Shown: positions 1-5,825, counted from the first letter of the stretch. The stretch is DNA of 5,864 bases from Sphingomonadaceae bacterium (GCA_019245455.1 JAFARM010000298.1:1-5864); one strand, 5' to 3'. The notes: generated by a model from the letters alone, not told the origin. A program made the numbers and translations.

Positions 1-2280
1 CGCCGCGAGACCAACCTCCAGCGCACGCCTTTGTCGATCAGCGTGCTGAGCACCCAGGCGCTTTCCGACCGCCACGTCCAGGCGCTTTACGATCTCGCCG
101 ACGGCGCCGTGCCGTCGCTGCGCGTCGCCACCTTCGAGGCGCGCCAGTCGGCATTGACCGTGGGCATTCGCGGCATCGTGCCGTTCGACCAGAACCAGAC
201 CGCCCGCGACACGGGCGTCGGCGTCTATATCGACGGCAGCTACCTCGGCCGCTCGCAGGGCCTCAACGCGGGCCTGTTCGACGTCGAGCGGATCGAGGTG
301 CTGAAAGGCCCGCAGGGCACCTTGTTCGGCCGTAACACCGAAGGCGGCGCGGTCAGCATCGTCACCCGCCAGCCGAGCGGCGTGTTCGGCCTCCGCGCCG
401 AGGCCGGCTACGGCAATTACGGCAGCTACAATGGCGCGCTCCACCTCGATCTGCCGGCCTGGGACAATTTCTCCCTGAAGCTCGACGGGATCATCGAGCA
501 TCAGGATCCGACGGTCGTGGACCCGCTCGCGGGCCAGACGGGCTGGAACTATTACAATCGCGTCGGCGGCCGCGCGCAGCTCCGCTGGCGGCCGTTCGAC
601 GGCTTCACCTGGGACGTTTCCGCCGACGTCGCGCGCGACGAGAACACGCCGAACTACAGCCAGCTGGTCAATTACAATCCGCAGGGGCGGGTGATCGGAG
701 TCTACGATCCGACGACGAACCGGCTGGTTGCGCCCGGCAGCCCTCCCGGGGCGCCAACCTGCAGCGCCTGCATCGCACCGCTCTCGCCGCTCGTCGTCGT
801 CACCGGCGACCACCGCCAGAGCGTCGCCGAAATCGGCGTTCCGCAACAGCCGAGCGTCGACCAGACCCACGGCTTCAGCAGCACGATCCGCTATCACCTC
901 TCCCCGGCGCTGGAGTTGCGCTCGATTACCGCGTGGCGCGGAGTCACCACCGCGCAATGGGACAATTCGGGCGGCGCGCACCGCACGATCTTCGCGCCGA
1001 ACGCCAATTTCAGCCGCTACAGCCTTTCGAACCTCCGCCAGAACCAGTTCAGCCAGGAATTCCAGGCGGTCGGCAGCATCGGTCATATCGACTACACCTT
1101 CGGCCTCTATTATTTCCTCGAGCATGCGCGCGAGCTTGCGGCGACGCCGTCGTCCAACCGGTGGAATGCCAATGGCACCGGCTACACGATCAACAGCGAG
1201 ATCGTCATTCCCCCGGTCACCTCCGGCAATCAGGGCTGGGATTATCCCGGTTCCTGGTTCGTCCAGCGGGCCAGCCAGGCAAGGGCGAAGAGCTACGCCG
1301 CTTACGGCCAGGCCACCTGGTCCCCGATCGACATCTTGCACATCACCCTCGGCGGCCGCTGGACCCGCGACGAGCGCGACGGCACGCTGTACACGGTGTC
1401 GAACGTCCCGACGCCTTACACCCTGCACTACCGGAACAGCCGTTTCGATCCGATGGCGACCCTCGCCGTGGACCTCACGCCGACCGTCAACGTCTACGCC
1501 CGCTATGCCACCGGCTACCGCGCCGGCGGCGCCAACGACCGGTCGAGCGACTTCCGGGCGTTCGGGCCGGAGGCCGTCAAGTCGTACGAGCTCGGCGCGC
1601 ATATGGACCTGCTCGACCGGCACGTCCGCCTGAACGTCGCTGGCTACATCATGGACCGCACCGGCACCCAGATCGACTTCGACTTTGTCGACACCAACCC
1701 GTTCCTGCCGGGCACGACGATTCCGAATCCGACCTTCAACCTTCACACCGAGAATACGGCGAATGCGCCGGGCGTCTCGAAGATCCGCGGCCTCGAAGCG
1801 GATCTGACGATCCGCGTGCCCGAGAACCTCACCCTGGGCGCCTCCTACGCCTACACCTATACCCACATTCCGCTGACTCCGAACGTCAATCCGGGGCCTT
1901 TGTTCGGCGTGCCGACCCAGGTGTTCGTCGTCTACACGCCGAAGAACGCGGCGTCGGGCTCGATCGACTGGCATTCACCGCTCAGCGACAACGGCACGAG
2001 CCTGCGCATCCACCTCGACGCCGCTTATGCCGATCCGCAATACAGCTTCCAGAACGAGGCGCGGCTCACCGACTCCAGCTTCGTCGTCAACGGGCGCATT
2101 GCGATCGCCGACGTTCCCATGCTGAACGGCGCGCACGTCACCTTCTCGCTGTGGAGCCGCAACCTGCTCAACGAGACCCATATCTACCGGCTCTCGGGGG
2201 CGAACGACGCGATCCTTGGCGACTATGCCAATTTCAACCCGCCCCGCACCTTCGGCGGCGAGATCGCAGTGCGTTTCTAG
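1..2280 (+). CDS. TonB-dependent outer-membrane receptor, 5'-truncated by window edge
   Basis: This is the C-terminal 759 residues of a TonB-dependent receptor, which uses TonB/proton-motive energy to import a ligand across the outer membrane. The frame is open from base 1, and the plug domain is already under way there (NLQRTPLSISVLS, typical of sphingomonad receptors), so the TTG at 31 is not the true start. Plug landmarks, numbering codons from base 1, are RGI near residue 57, VYIDGSYLGR near 75-84, and the hallmark VERIEVLKGPQGTLFGRN at about 95-112 followed by GGAVSIVTRQPSG. The rest is a beta-barrel rich in alternating aromatic strands, ending in FGGEIAVRF with the terminal Phe expected by the barrel assembly machinery. 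One predicted outer loop carries a CxxC pair (C254, C257). Signal peptide and TonB box must lie upstream. The substrate (siderophore, sugar, aromatic or other) cannot be told from sequence. It converges with the secretion genes and has its own terminator. Confidence 0.95.
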   Translation, partial: RRETNLQRTPLSISVLSTQALSDRHVQALYDLADGAVPSLRVATFEARQSALTVGIRGIVPFDQNQTARDTGVGVYIDGSYLGRSQGLNAGLFDVERIEVLKGPQGTLFGRNTEGGAVSIVTRQPSGVFGLRAEAGYGNYGSYNGALHLDLPAWDNFSLKLDGIIEHQDPTVVDPLAGQTGWNYYNRVGGRAQLRWRPFDGFTWDVSADVARDENTPNYSQLVNYNPQGRVIGVYDPTTNRLVAPGSPPGAPTCSACIAPLSPLVVVTGDHRQSVAEIGVPQQPSVDQTHGFSSTIRYHLSPALELRSITAWRGVTTAQWDNSGGAHRTIFAPNANFSRYSLSNLRQNQFSQEFQAVGSIGHIDYTFGLYYFLEHARELAATPSSNRWNANGTGYTINSEIVIPPVTSGNQGWDYPGSWFVQRASQARAKSYAAYGQATWSPIDILHITLGGRWTRDERDGTLYTVSNVPTPYTLHYRNSRFDPMATLAVDLTPTVNVYARYATGYRAGGANDRSSDFRAFGPEAVKSYELGAHMDLLDRHVRLNVAGYIMDRTGTQIDFDFVDTNPFLPGTTIPNPTFNLHTENTANAPGVSKIRGLEADLTIRVPENLTLGASYAYTYTHIPLTPNVNPGPLFGVPTQVFVVYTPKNAASGSIDWHSPLSDNGTSLRIHLDAAYADPQYSFQNEARLTDSSFVVNGRIAIADVPMLNGAHVTFSLWSRNLLNETHIYRLSGANDAILGDYANFNPPRTFGGEIAVRF

Positions 2281-2293
2281 ATCGTTGCGACCG

Positions 2294-2317
2294 GCGGGGG
2301 CGGTGTGCCGTCCCCGC
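2294..2317. other. GC-rich stem-loop after the receptor gene
   Basis: GCGGGGGCGG (2294-2303) can pair with CCGTCCCCGC (2308-2317) around a TGTG loop, with one G-T wobble. It lies 14 bases past the receptor stop codon and is not followed by a T-run, so it is not a convincing terminator on its own. It may protect the 3' end of the mRNA or slow the polymerase ahead of the stronger terminator at 2329. Confidence 0.35.
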
Positions 2318-2328
2318 ACCTCCCCACT

Positions 2329-2366
2329 GCCCGGGCGTCCACCGCGCCCGGGCAAATTTTTATTTT
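2329..2366 (+). terminator. Rho-independent terminator of the TonB receptor gene
   Basis: A perfect 9-bp GC stem, GCCCGGGCG (2329-2337) and CGCCCGGGC (2345-2353), encloses a 7-base loop. It is followed by AAATTTTTATTTT (2354-2366), a strong T-tract that stands out in this GC-rich DNA. It starts 48 bases after the receptor stop codon and reads in the receptor's direction, so it is the likely transcript end. In the opposite direction there is no T-rich tract after the stem, so it should not stop the converging secretion operon. Confidence 0.8.
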
Positions 2367-2420
2367 GGGGCGTGAGCAGCGCGCCCGACGGGAGTGGTAC
2401 TGATCTCAGGACATCCTGAC

Positions 2421-2448
2421 CAAAAGCCCTCCCCCTCTAGGGGGAGGG
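2421..2448 (-). terminator. Possible weak terminator of the gsp/phoB operon, inside the repeat
   Basis: Read on the minus strand, the perfect 9-bp stem formed by 2427-2435 and 2440-2448 (loop TCTA on the plus strand) is followed by CTTTTGG. The T-run is short, so this is a weak intrinsic terminator at best. It is about 95 bases past the stop codon of the GspC-like gene, and no better minus-strand terminator is seen before the receptor gene. The hairpin belongs to the dispersed palindromic element, so stopping the operon may be an acquired role. Confidence 0.3.
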
Positions 2449-2532
2449 TTGGGAGGGGGTGTCGGGCGTCGGAGCTTAATCCTCGGATCGCCGAACCCCC
2501 TCCCCTACCCCTCCCCTCCGGGGAGGGGAAAA
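2423..2532 (+). repeat. Dispersed palindromic repeat element, copy 1
   Basis: This element of about 110 bases has two conserved halves around a variable spacer. The left half (2423-2468) matches the minus strand of 5742-5787 at 44 of 46 positions and holds the palindrome CCCTCCCCC/GGGGGAGGG. The spacer (2469-2492) is unlike that of copy 2. The right half begins with GAACCCCCTC (2493-2502, identical in copy 2) and ends in the palindrome CCCCTCCCC/GGGGAGGGG (2508-2516 with 2520-2528). GGGAGGGGGT (2451-2460) can also pair with ACCCCCTCCC, giving a long arm that encloses the spacer. The core palindromes resemble short repeats scattered through many alphaproteobacterial genomes. No coding role is seen for this copy, which lies 11 bases beyond the stop codon of the GspC-like gene. 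Confidence 0.85.
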
Positions 2533-2543
2533 TCAGTCTTGGA

Positions 2544-3026
2544 CTAAGGGGTCGGCGGAGTGCCTGGGGGTGTCGCAGCGGGGGCGACAACCTGCTGCGG
2601 CGGCGGGCCGACGTCGAGCGGCAGGCGAATCTCGCCACCGGGCGTGGCGAGGATCGCCTCGTGGACGTCGACGCCGCGCAGGGTCACGCCGGGCACGATC
2701 TCGCGGCCCACGGGGACGAAGCGCTGGGTGCCGTCCGCCATGGCGATCAGCGCGCCGCTGGCGAGAATGCCGACCAGGCGCAATTGCGAGGCGCTGGAGG
2801 ATGGGGCCGCCACGACGGGGGCCGTCGCGAGCGGGGCCGGCATCGGCGGCGGCAAGGCGGCCATTGGCGGCGGCGGCGCCGTCTCGACGGTGGCCGGCGC
2901 ATCGGCCGGGAGCGGCTCGGGTCGCGGCGCGGAGCCTTCGCCGCGCGTGAGCAAATAGAGTATCAGCACCGCCATCACGGGCCCGCCGAAAAGCAGCGCG
3001 CGGCGGTCCTTGTCGCTAAGCGGCAT
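2544..3026 (-). CDS. gspC: GspC-like type II secretion inner-membrane protein (HR domain only)
   Basis: This 160-residue protein has the GspC plan. A short charged cytoplasmic start (MPLSDKDRRA) leads into one membrane segment (about residues 11-27) and a long Pro/Ala-rich periplasmic linker (about 32-80). A homology-region (HR) domain follows at about 81-138: LRLVGILASGALIAMADG, then VPVGREIVPGVTL and a final GGEIRLPL. In known systems the HR domain binds the N0 domain of the GspD secretin and couples it to the inner-membrane platform. No PDZ or coiled-coil domain follows, only a Pro/Gln/Ala tail of about 20 residues. Such proteins are often catalogued as 'type II secretion protein N' or T2SSC. 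The ATG overlaps the end of phoB by 11 bases, lacks a clear ribosome site and is probably read by translational coupling. The role is inferred from the HR domain and the gsp neighbours; direct binding to a secretin is not shown here. Confidence 0.75.
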   Translation of the reverse strand: MPLSDKDRRALLFGGPVMAVLILYLLTRGEGSAPRPEPLPADAPATVETAPPPPMAALPPPMPAPLATAPVVAAPSSSASQLRLVGILASGALIAMADGTQRFVPVGREIVPGVTLRGVDVHEAILATPGGEIRLPLDVGPPPQQVVAPAATPPGTPPTP

Positions 3027-3711
3027 CGTCGTCGAGCGCGTACCCCGCGGACCGCACGGTCCGGATCAATTCGGGCTGGCCGTCGAGGTTGATCGCCTGG
3101 CGCACGCGGCGAATATGCACGTCGACGGTCCTGATCTCAATGTCGCGGTCGCGGCCCCAGACCGCGTCGAGCAACCGCTCGCGCGAGAAGACCCGGCCCG
3201 GATGTTCGAGGAAATGGCGCAGCAGCCGGAACTCGGTCGGCCCCAGGGGGATCGTCCGCCCGGCGCGCTTCACCTTGTGGCCGACAATGTCCATTTCGAG
3301 GTCCGAGAAGCGGAGCTGCTCGCCCGCCAGCGCCGGCCGCACCCGGCGCAGCACCGCCTTCACCCGCGCCACCAGCTCGCGCGGGCTGAACGGCTTGGTG
3401 ACGTAATCGTCGGCCCCGGTCTCAAGCCCGCGCACCCGGTCCGCCTCCTCGCCGCGGCCGGTGAGCATGATGATCGGCACGTTCGCGGTCTCGGGCGTGC
3501 GGCGCAGGCGGCGGCAGACTTCGAGCCCGGAAATCCCCTCGATCATCCAGTCGAGCAGGACGATGTCTGGCGGCGATTCGGTCGCGAACAGCAAGGCTTC
3601 CTCGCCGTCGGGGGTGTGCTCGACGTTGAAATCCTCGCGCTCGAAATGCCATTTCAGCAGATCGGTGAGAGCCGGATCGTCCTCGACCAGCAGCAGGCGT
3701 CCTTTCATCAT
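3016..3711 (-). CDS. phoB: PhoB-type response regulator (OmpR family)
   Basis: This is a 231-residue two-component regulator. The receiver domain (about 4-122) has the acidic pocket D11/D12, the phosphoacceptor D54 in DIVLLDWM, T84 in MLTGRGEE and K106 in VTKPFSP. The winged-helix DNA-binding domain (about 130-227) has LGPTEFRLL, HPGRVFSRERLLDAVWG and the recognition-helix stretch RTVDVHIRRVRQAI. GRGEEADRVRGLETGADDY and GPTEF are close to the enterobacterial phosphate regulator PhoB rather than to generic OmpR proteins, so activation of phosphate-starvation genes is the likely role. Two ATGs stand in tandem; GGGAAG (3721-3726) nine bases upstream favours the first. The protein ends in an acidic DDDAA tail, whose last codons overlap the GspC-like gene. 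No phoR, pst or phoU gene lies in the window, although phoB often sits with them. It may be the genome's only PhoB or a paralogue dedicated to secretion. Confidence 0.9.
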   Translation of the reverse strand: MMKGRLLLVEDDPALTDLLKWHFEREDFNVEHTPDGEEALLFATESPPDIVLLDWMIEGISGLEVCRRLRRTPETANVPIIMLTGRGEEADRVRGLETGADDYVTKPFSPRELVARVKAVLRRVRPALAGEQLRFSDLEMDIVGHKVKRAGRTIPLGPTEFRLLRHFLEHPGRVFSRERLLDAVWGRDRDIEIRTVDVHIRRVRQAINLDGQPELIRTVRSAGYALDDDAA

Positions 3712-3733
3712 GACGCCGGTCTTCCCAAGAAAG

Positions 3734-3751
3734 ATGACATGTTCGTGACGC
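3734..3751 (-). promoter_or_regulatory. Candidate Pho box upstream of phoB
   Basis: Read on the minus strand the site is GCGTCAC, GAAC, ATGTCAT: two 7-mers separated by four bases. This matches the PhoB-box layout, CTGTCAT repeated at 11-base spacing, with TGTCAT intact in the second half and three differences from that 7-mer in the first (two at its start and one at its end). It lies in the only real gap in the operon and suggests autoregulation. Against it, the site ends 22 bases before the ATG. Classical spacing would then put the transcript start almost at the start codon, and no clear -10 box is seen, so it might act as an operator or be chance. Confidence 0.4.
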
Positions 3752-3763
3752 TAGGGTTCGGGT

Positions 3764-4750
3764 TCAGCCGGACCAGCGTCTCCAGACGATGTGCGAGGGC
3801 TGCAGCCGTGCATCGGCGAGCGCGGTCTCGTCATATTCGGACTCGCCGACCCGCACGCTGAGATCGAGCGCGAACCAGCGCGTGCGGAGCTGCGGCTGGA
3901 GCTGGATGTCGAGCGGGACGGCGAGGCCATGCATCGCATCGAGCCGCCAGAATTCGACCTGGCTCCCCCAGCCGCCCGACGGCCGCCCGGCGATCAGGCC
4001 CCGCGCTTTCTCGAGGCTGAGCTGGCCCGGCGCCAGCATCGCGAGCAAAGGCGCCTGATCGGGGGTGAGGGTGTTGAGGTTGATCGGCGCCAGGTCGCTG
4101 ATCGGCAATGCGCAGAGATAGGGGCTGAGCCGCCGATAGAGCTCCGGCGTCATCCCCACGAGCGCGCGCAGCTCGCCGGGCTCGGCAAAGAAATTGTTGG
4201 CGGTGCGATAGGGCTGCGGCGCATCGGCATAGGCCTCGTCTTCGGCACCGCCGGGCCCCGGCACGCTGTCGGTGTCGACCCAGTCGGCCGCCGCTTCGGC
4301 GATGCGGCGCGCATCGGCTTCGCCGGCGCCCACGGCCATCATCAGTCCCATGAACTCGGCGACGCCCGAGGGGCGACGGATCAATGCGCTCTGCTGCTCG
4401 CCTTCGACGACGCTGTTGACGTTGAAGCAATTGCCGCCGTCACGCACGCGCAGCTGGACGGTCGCATCGTTCGGCATGGTGAGCTGGCGCACCGCGCCGT
4501 TCCAGCCGCCGTCGAGATTGGTCAGGCCCGGGCTACGCGCGATCTGGTCGTCGATGGCGAGCAAAGCGAGTTGCTCGGCGCCGTCGGCGAAGGCGCGCGC
4601 CTGATCGAGCGCTGCGGCATTGGCGGCGACCGCGCGCGACAGGCGCAGCCCCTCCATCGCCGCCGCGGCGATCGCGCCGGTGACCGCCACGAGCAGCAGC
4701 ACCGCGAGCAAGGCGGCGCCGCGCTCGCGCGGGGGGATGGGACGTTTCAC
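3764..4750 (-). CDS. gspK: Type II secretion minor pseudopilin GspK
   Basis: This 328-residue protein has the usual length for GspK, the large pseudopilin that caps the pseudopilus tip with GspI and GspJ. The prepilin signal is MKRPIPPRERG followed by AALLAVLLLVAVTGAIA, with cleavage after G11. Mature position 5 is Ala rather than the Glu of other pseudopilins, which is the normal GspK signature. Family motifs follow: GGNCFNVNSV (105-114), DWVDTDSVPGPGGAEDE (156-172; the acidic loop linked to calcium binding), and INLNTLTPDQAPLLAML (223-239). C108 and C213 could form a disulfide. The start is GTG (GTGA overlap with the gspJ stop codon), preceded by a weak GGGAA; no upstream start fits better. 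It is translationally coupled to gspJ and is followed after 52 bases by phoB, not by the gspL and gspM that often come next. Confidence 0.93.
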   Translation of the reverse strand: MKRPIPPRERGAALLAVLLLVAVTGAIAAAAMEGLRLSRAVAANAAALDQARAFADGAEQLALLAIDDQIARSPGLTNLDGGWNGAVRQLTMPNDATVQLRVRDGGNCFNVNSVVEGEQQSALIRRPSGVAEFMGLMMAVGAGEADARRIAEAAADWVDTDSVPGPGGAEDEAYADAPQPYRTANNFFAEPGELRALVGMTPELYRRLSPYLCALPISDLAPINLNTLTPDQAPLLAMLAPGQLSLEKARGLIAGRPSGGWGSQVEFWRLDAMHGLAVPLDIQLQPQLRTRWFALDLSVRVGESEYDETALADARLQPSHIVWRRWSG

Positions 4751-5316
4751 CGGCCGTTCCCGACCAGGAAGAGCTGGCGCACCGAGCCATGGACCTCGCT
4801 GTCGCTCAGCAATTCGACCGCGCGCGGCAGCCGGGTCGGGTCGCTGACGTTCCAGACCGGCTGCCAGTCGCCCAGCCGGTCGCGGTAGCGCAGGCGGACG
4901 TCGCGCACGCCGCTCAGCAGGATCTGCGTCACCGCCGCTGAATCGCCGTCGGGACGGGCGAAGGCGAGCCGTTCGAGCTGCCCGTCGCGCAGGCGATATT
5001 CGACGCGCTGGAGCGGCTCCTCGTCATTGCCGCCGCGCACCAGCGCAAGCAGCAGCTCCCCGTCGCCCGCCGCGCCGATGAAGGCGGGCCGCGGCCGGCC
5101 GTCGCGGTCCCGGCTGAGCCGTTGCGCCGCCTGGCCGAGATCGGCGTTGAGCAGGGCGCCGGCGCGGCGCAACTCCCCGACCTCGTCGAGCAGCCGCTCC
5201 GAGGTCGCCTGGGTCCGTACCGTGAGCGTCAGCAGGGCGACGCCGGCCGCGGTCAGCATGCCGAAGATGGTGAGCGCGATCAGCATCTCGACCAGGGTGA
5301 ACCCGGTCCGCCTCAT
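4747..5316 (-). CDS. gspJ: Type II secretion minor pseudopilin GspJ
   Basis: This 189-residue precursor starts MRRTG/FTLVEMLIALTIFGMLTAA: a 5-residue basic leader, prepilin-peptidase cleavage after G5, N-methyl-Phe at mature position 1 and Glu at mature position 5 (E10). The hydrophobic helix (about 6-33) anchors it in the inner membrane before assembly. The rest is the GspJ-type beta-rich domain, with features such as LLNADLGQAAQRLSRD, LQRVEYRLRDGQLER and the VRDVRLRYRDRLGDWQPVW stretch near the end, and matches the family in length. In known systems GspJ binds GspI and GspK to form the pseudopilus tip. Start and stop codons overlap both neighbours by 4 bases (ATGA with gspI, GTGA with gspK), indicating coupled translation and matched amounts. 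Confidence 0.93.
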   Translation of the reverse strand: MRRTGFTLVEMLIALTIFGMLTAAGVALLTLTVRTQATSERLLDEVGELRRAGALLNADLGQAAQRLSRDRDGRPRPAFIGAAGDGELLLALVRGGNDEEPLQRVEYRLRDGQLERLAFARPDGDSAAVTQILLSGVRDVRLRYRDRLGDWQPVWNVSDPTRLPRAVELLSDSEVHGSVRQLFLVGNGR

Positions 5317-5825
5317 CCCGGCGCCCGGCGGTAGACGATCAAGGCGGCGCGGCCGGGGCCGCCCGCCTCGGGCGCGACCGCGATCTCGATCTGCTGGATC
5401 CGAGCCTCCGGCGAGCGGCCGACCAGCCGGCTCCAGCGCCAGCGGCGCCCGCCGTCGATGACGATGCCGCCGGTGGTGCCGAAGGGGGGCGGCTCGGGAT
5501 CGGTCAGCACCTCGACCGCGAGGTTGCGCGCGACGATCTGCGCCATGGCCTGGCTGTCGAGCCGCGCGCTGTTGGTCGCGGTCGCCCCGCCCAGCCGCAG
5601 CAAGGCGAGCGCCGCCAAGCTGAAGATGGCGAGCGCCACCAGCATCTCGATCAAGGTGAAGCCCTCTTCCCCTCTAAAACCCTCTCCCCGGGGGGGAGAG
5701 GGCAGGGTGAGGGGGTTCTGCGGTCGGGAGCGGTTTTCCAGCGCCCGACACCCCCTCCCAACCCTCCCCCTCAAGGGGGAGGGCTTTCCAGCGCAAGCTG
5801 GCACCCTACCGCGCCAGCTGGACAT
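5313..5825 (-). CDS. gspI: Type II secretion minor pseudopilin GspI with a repeat-derived leader
   Basis: The mature part is ordinary GspI: GEEG/FTLIEMLVALAIFSLAAL with Glu at mature position 5 (E60), followed by about 115 residues including AQIVARNLAVEVL and RRWRWSRL. GspI nucleates the pseudopilus tip with GspJ and GspK. The start is abnormal. Between the palindromic element (5676-5787) and the pilin motif there is no ATG, GTG or TTG in frame. The frame is open back through the element to ATG 5825-5823, inside the end of gspH, giving a 55-residue leader where 5-25 is usual. Other candidates are GTG (5804-5802) and TTG (5774-5772). ATG is chosen because a 20-base overlap with gspH suits the coupled operon and a GGGGGCGA lies upstream; the call is uncertain. 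The leader is Arg/Pro/Gly-rich without a hydrophobic stretch, so the peptidase site remains the only recognisable sorting signal. Confidence 0.85.
   Translation of the reverse strand: MSSWRGRVPACAGKPSPLRGRVGRGCRALENRSRPQNPLTLPSPPRGEGFRGEEGFTLIEMLVALAIFSLAALALLRLGGATATNSARLDSQAMAQIVARNLAVEVLTDPEPPPFGTTGGIVIDGGRRWRWSRLVGRSPEARIQQIEIAVAPEAGGPGRAALIVYRRAPG
5676..5787 (-). repeat. Dispersed palindromic repeat element, copy 2, inside the gspI reading frame
   Basis: On the minus strand it follows the same plan as copy 1. The left half (5787-5742) has CCCTCCCCC and GGGGGAGGG pairing, then a 23-base spacer, then GAACCCCCTC (5718-5709) and a second palindrome CCCTCTCCCC/GGGGAGAGGG (5680-5689 with 5693-5702, 10-bp stem, 3-base loop). 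The spacer folds on itself as TCGGG...CCCGA. The element lies just downstream of the gspH stop codon and runs to within about 13 bases of the gspI pilin motif. Its reading in the gspI frame gives PSPLRGRVGRGC and LPSPPRGEG, peptides typical of spurious proteins predicted from this repeat class. Its length of 112 is not a multiple of three. Confidence 0.85.

Noticed and set aside
31..33. TTG as the start of the receptor gene
   Set aside because: The frame is open to base 1 with receptor-like sequence (RRETNLQRTP) and the plug domain is already running, so the true start is upstream of the window.
728..2375. Long alternative plus-strand frames inside the receptor gene (728-1633, 933-2375)
   Set aside because: They are Arg/Pro/Ala-rich out-of-frame translations of the receptor coding sequence, with no recognisable motifs.
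2423..2532. Repeats as a possible CRISPR array
   Set aside because: There are only two palindromic units with a variable spacer in each copy, no regular repeat-spacer periodicity and no cas genes; dispersed palindromic elements fit better.
2360..3092. Open frames across the intergenic repeat (for example 2360-2638 minus and 2394-3092 plus)
   Set aside because: Their sequences are the low-complexity Pro/Arg/Gly peptides that arise when the palindromic element is translated, continued as antisense of the GspC-like gene; no ribosome site or family features.
3010..4888. Long plus-strand frames opposite phoB and gspK (3010-3861, 3791-4888)
   Set aside because: They are antisense shadows in GC-rich DNA, with Arg/Ala/His-rich composition and no domain; the minus-strand frames match known families throughout.
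5313..5825. gspI as a pseudogene
   Set aside because: The frame is intact from ATG 5825 to the stop codon and the whole mature domain is normal, so it is kept as a gene with an unusual leader, although expression is uncertain.
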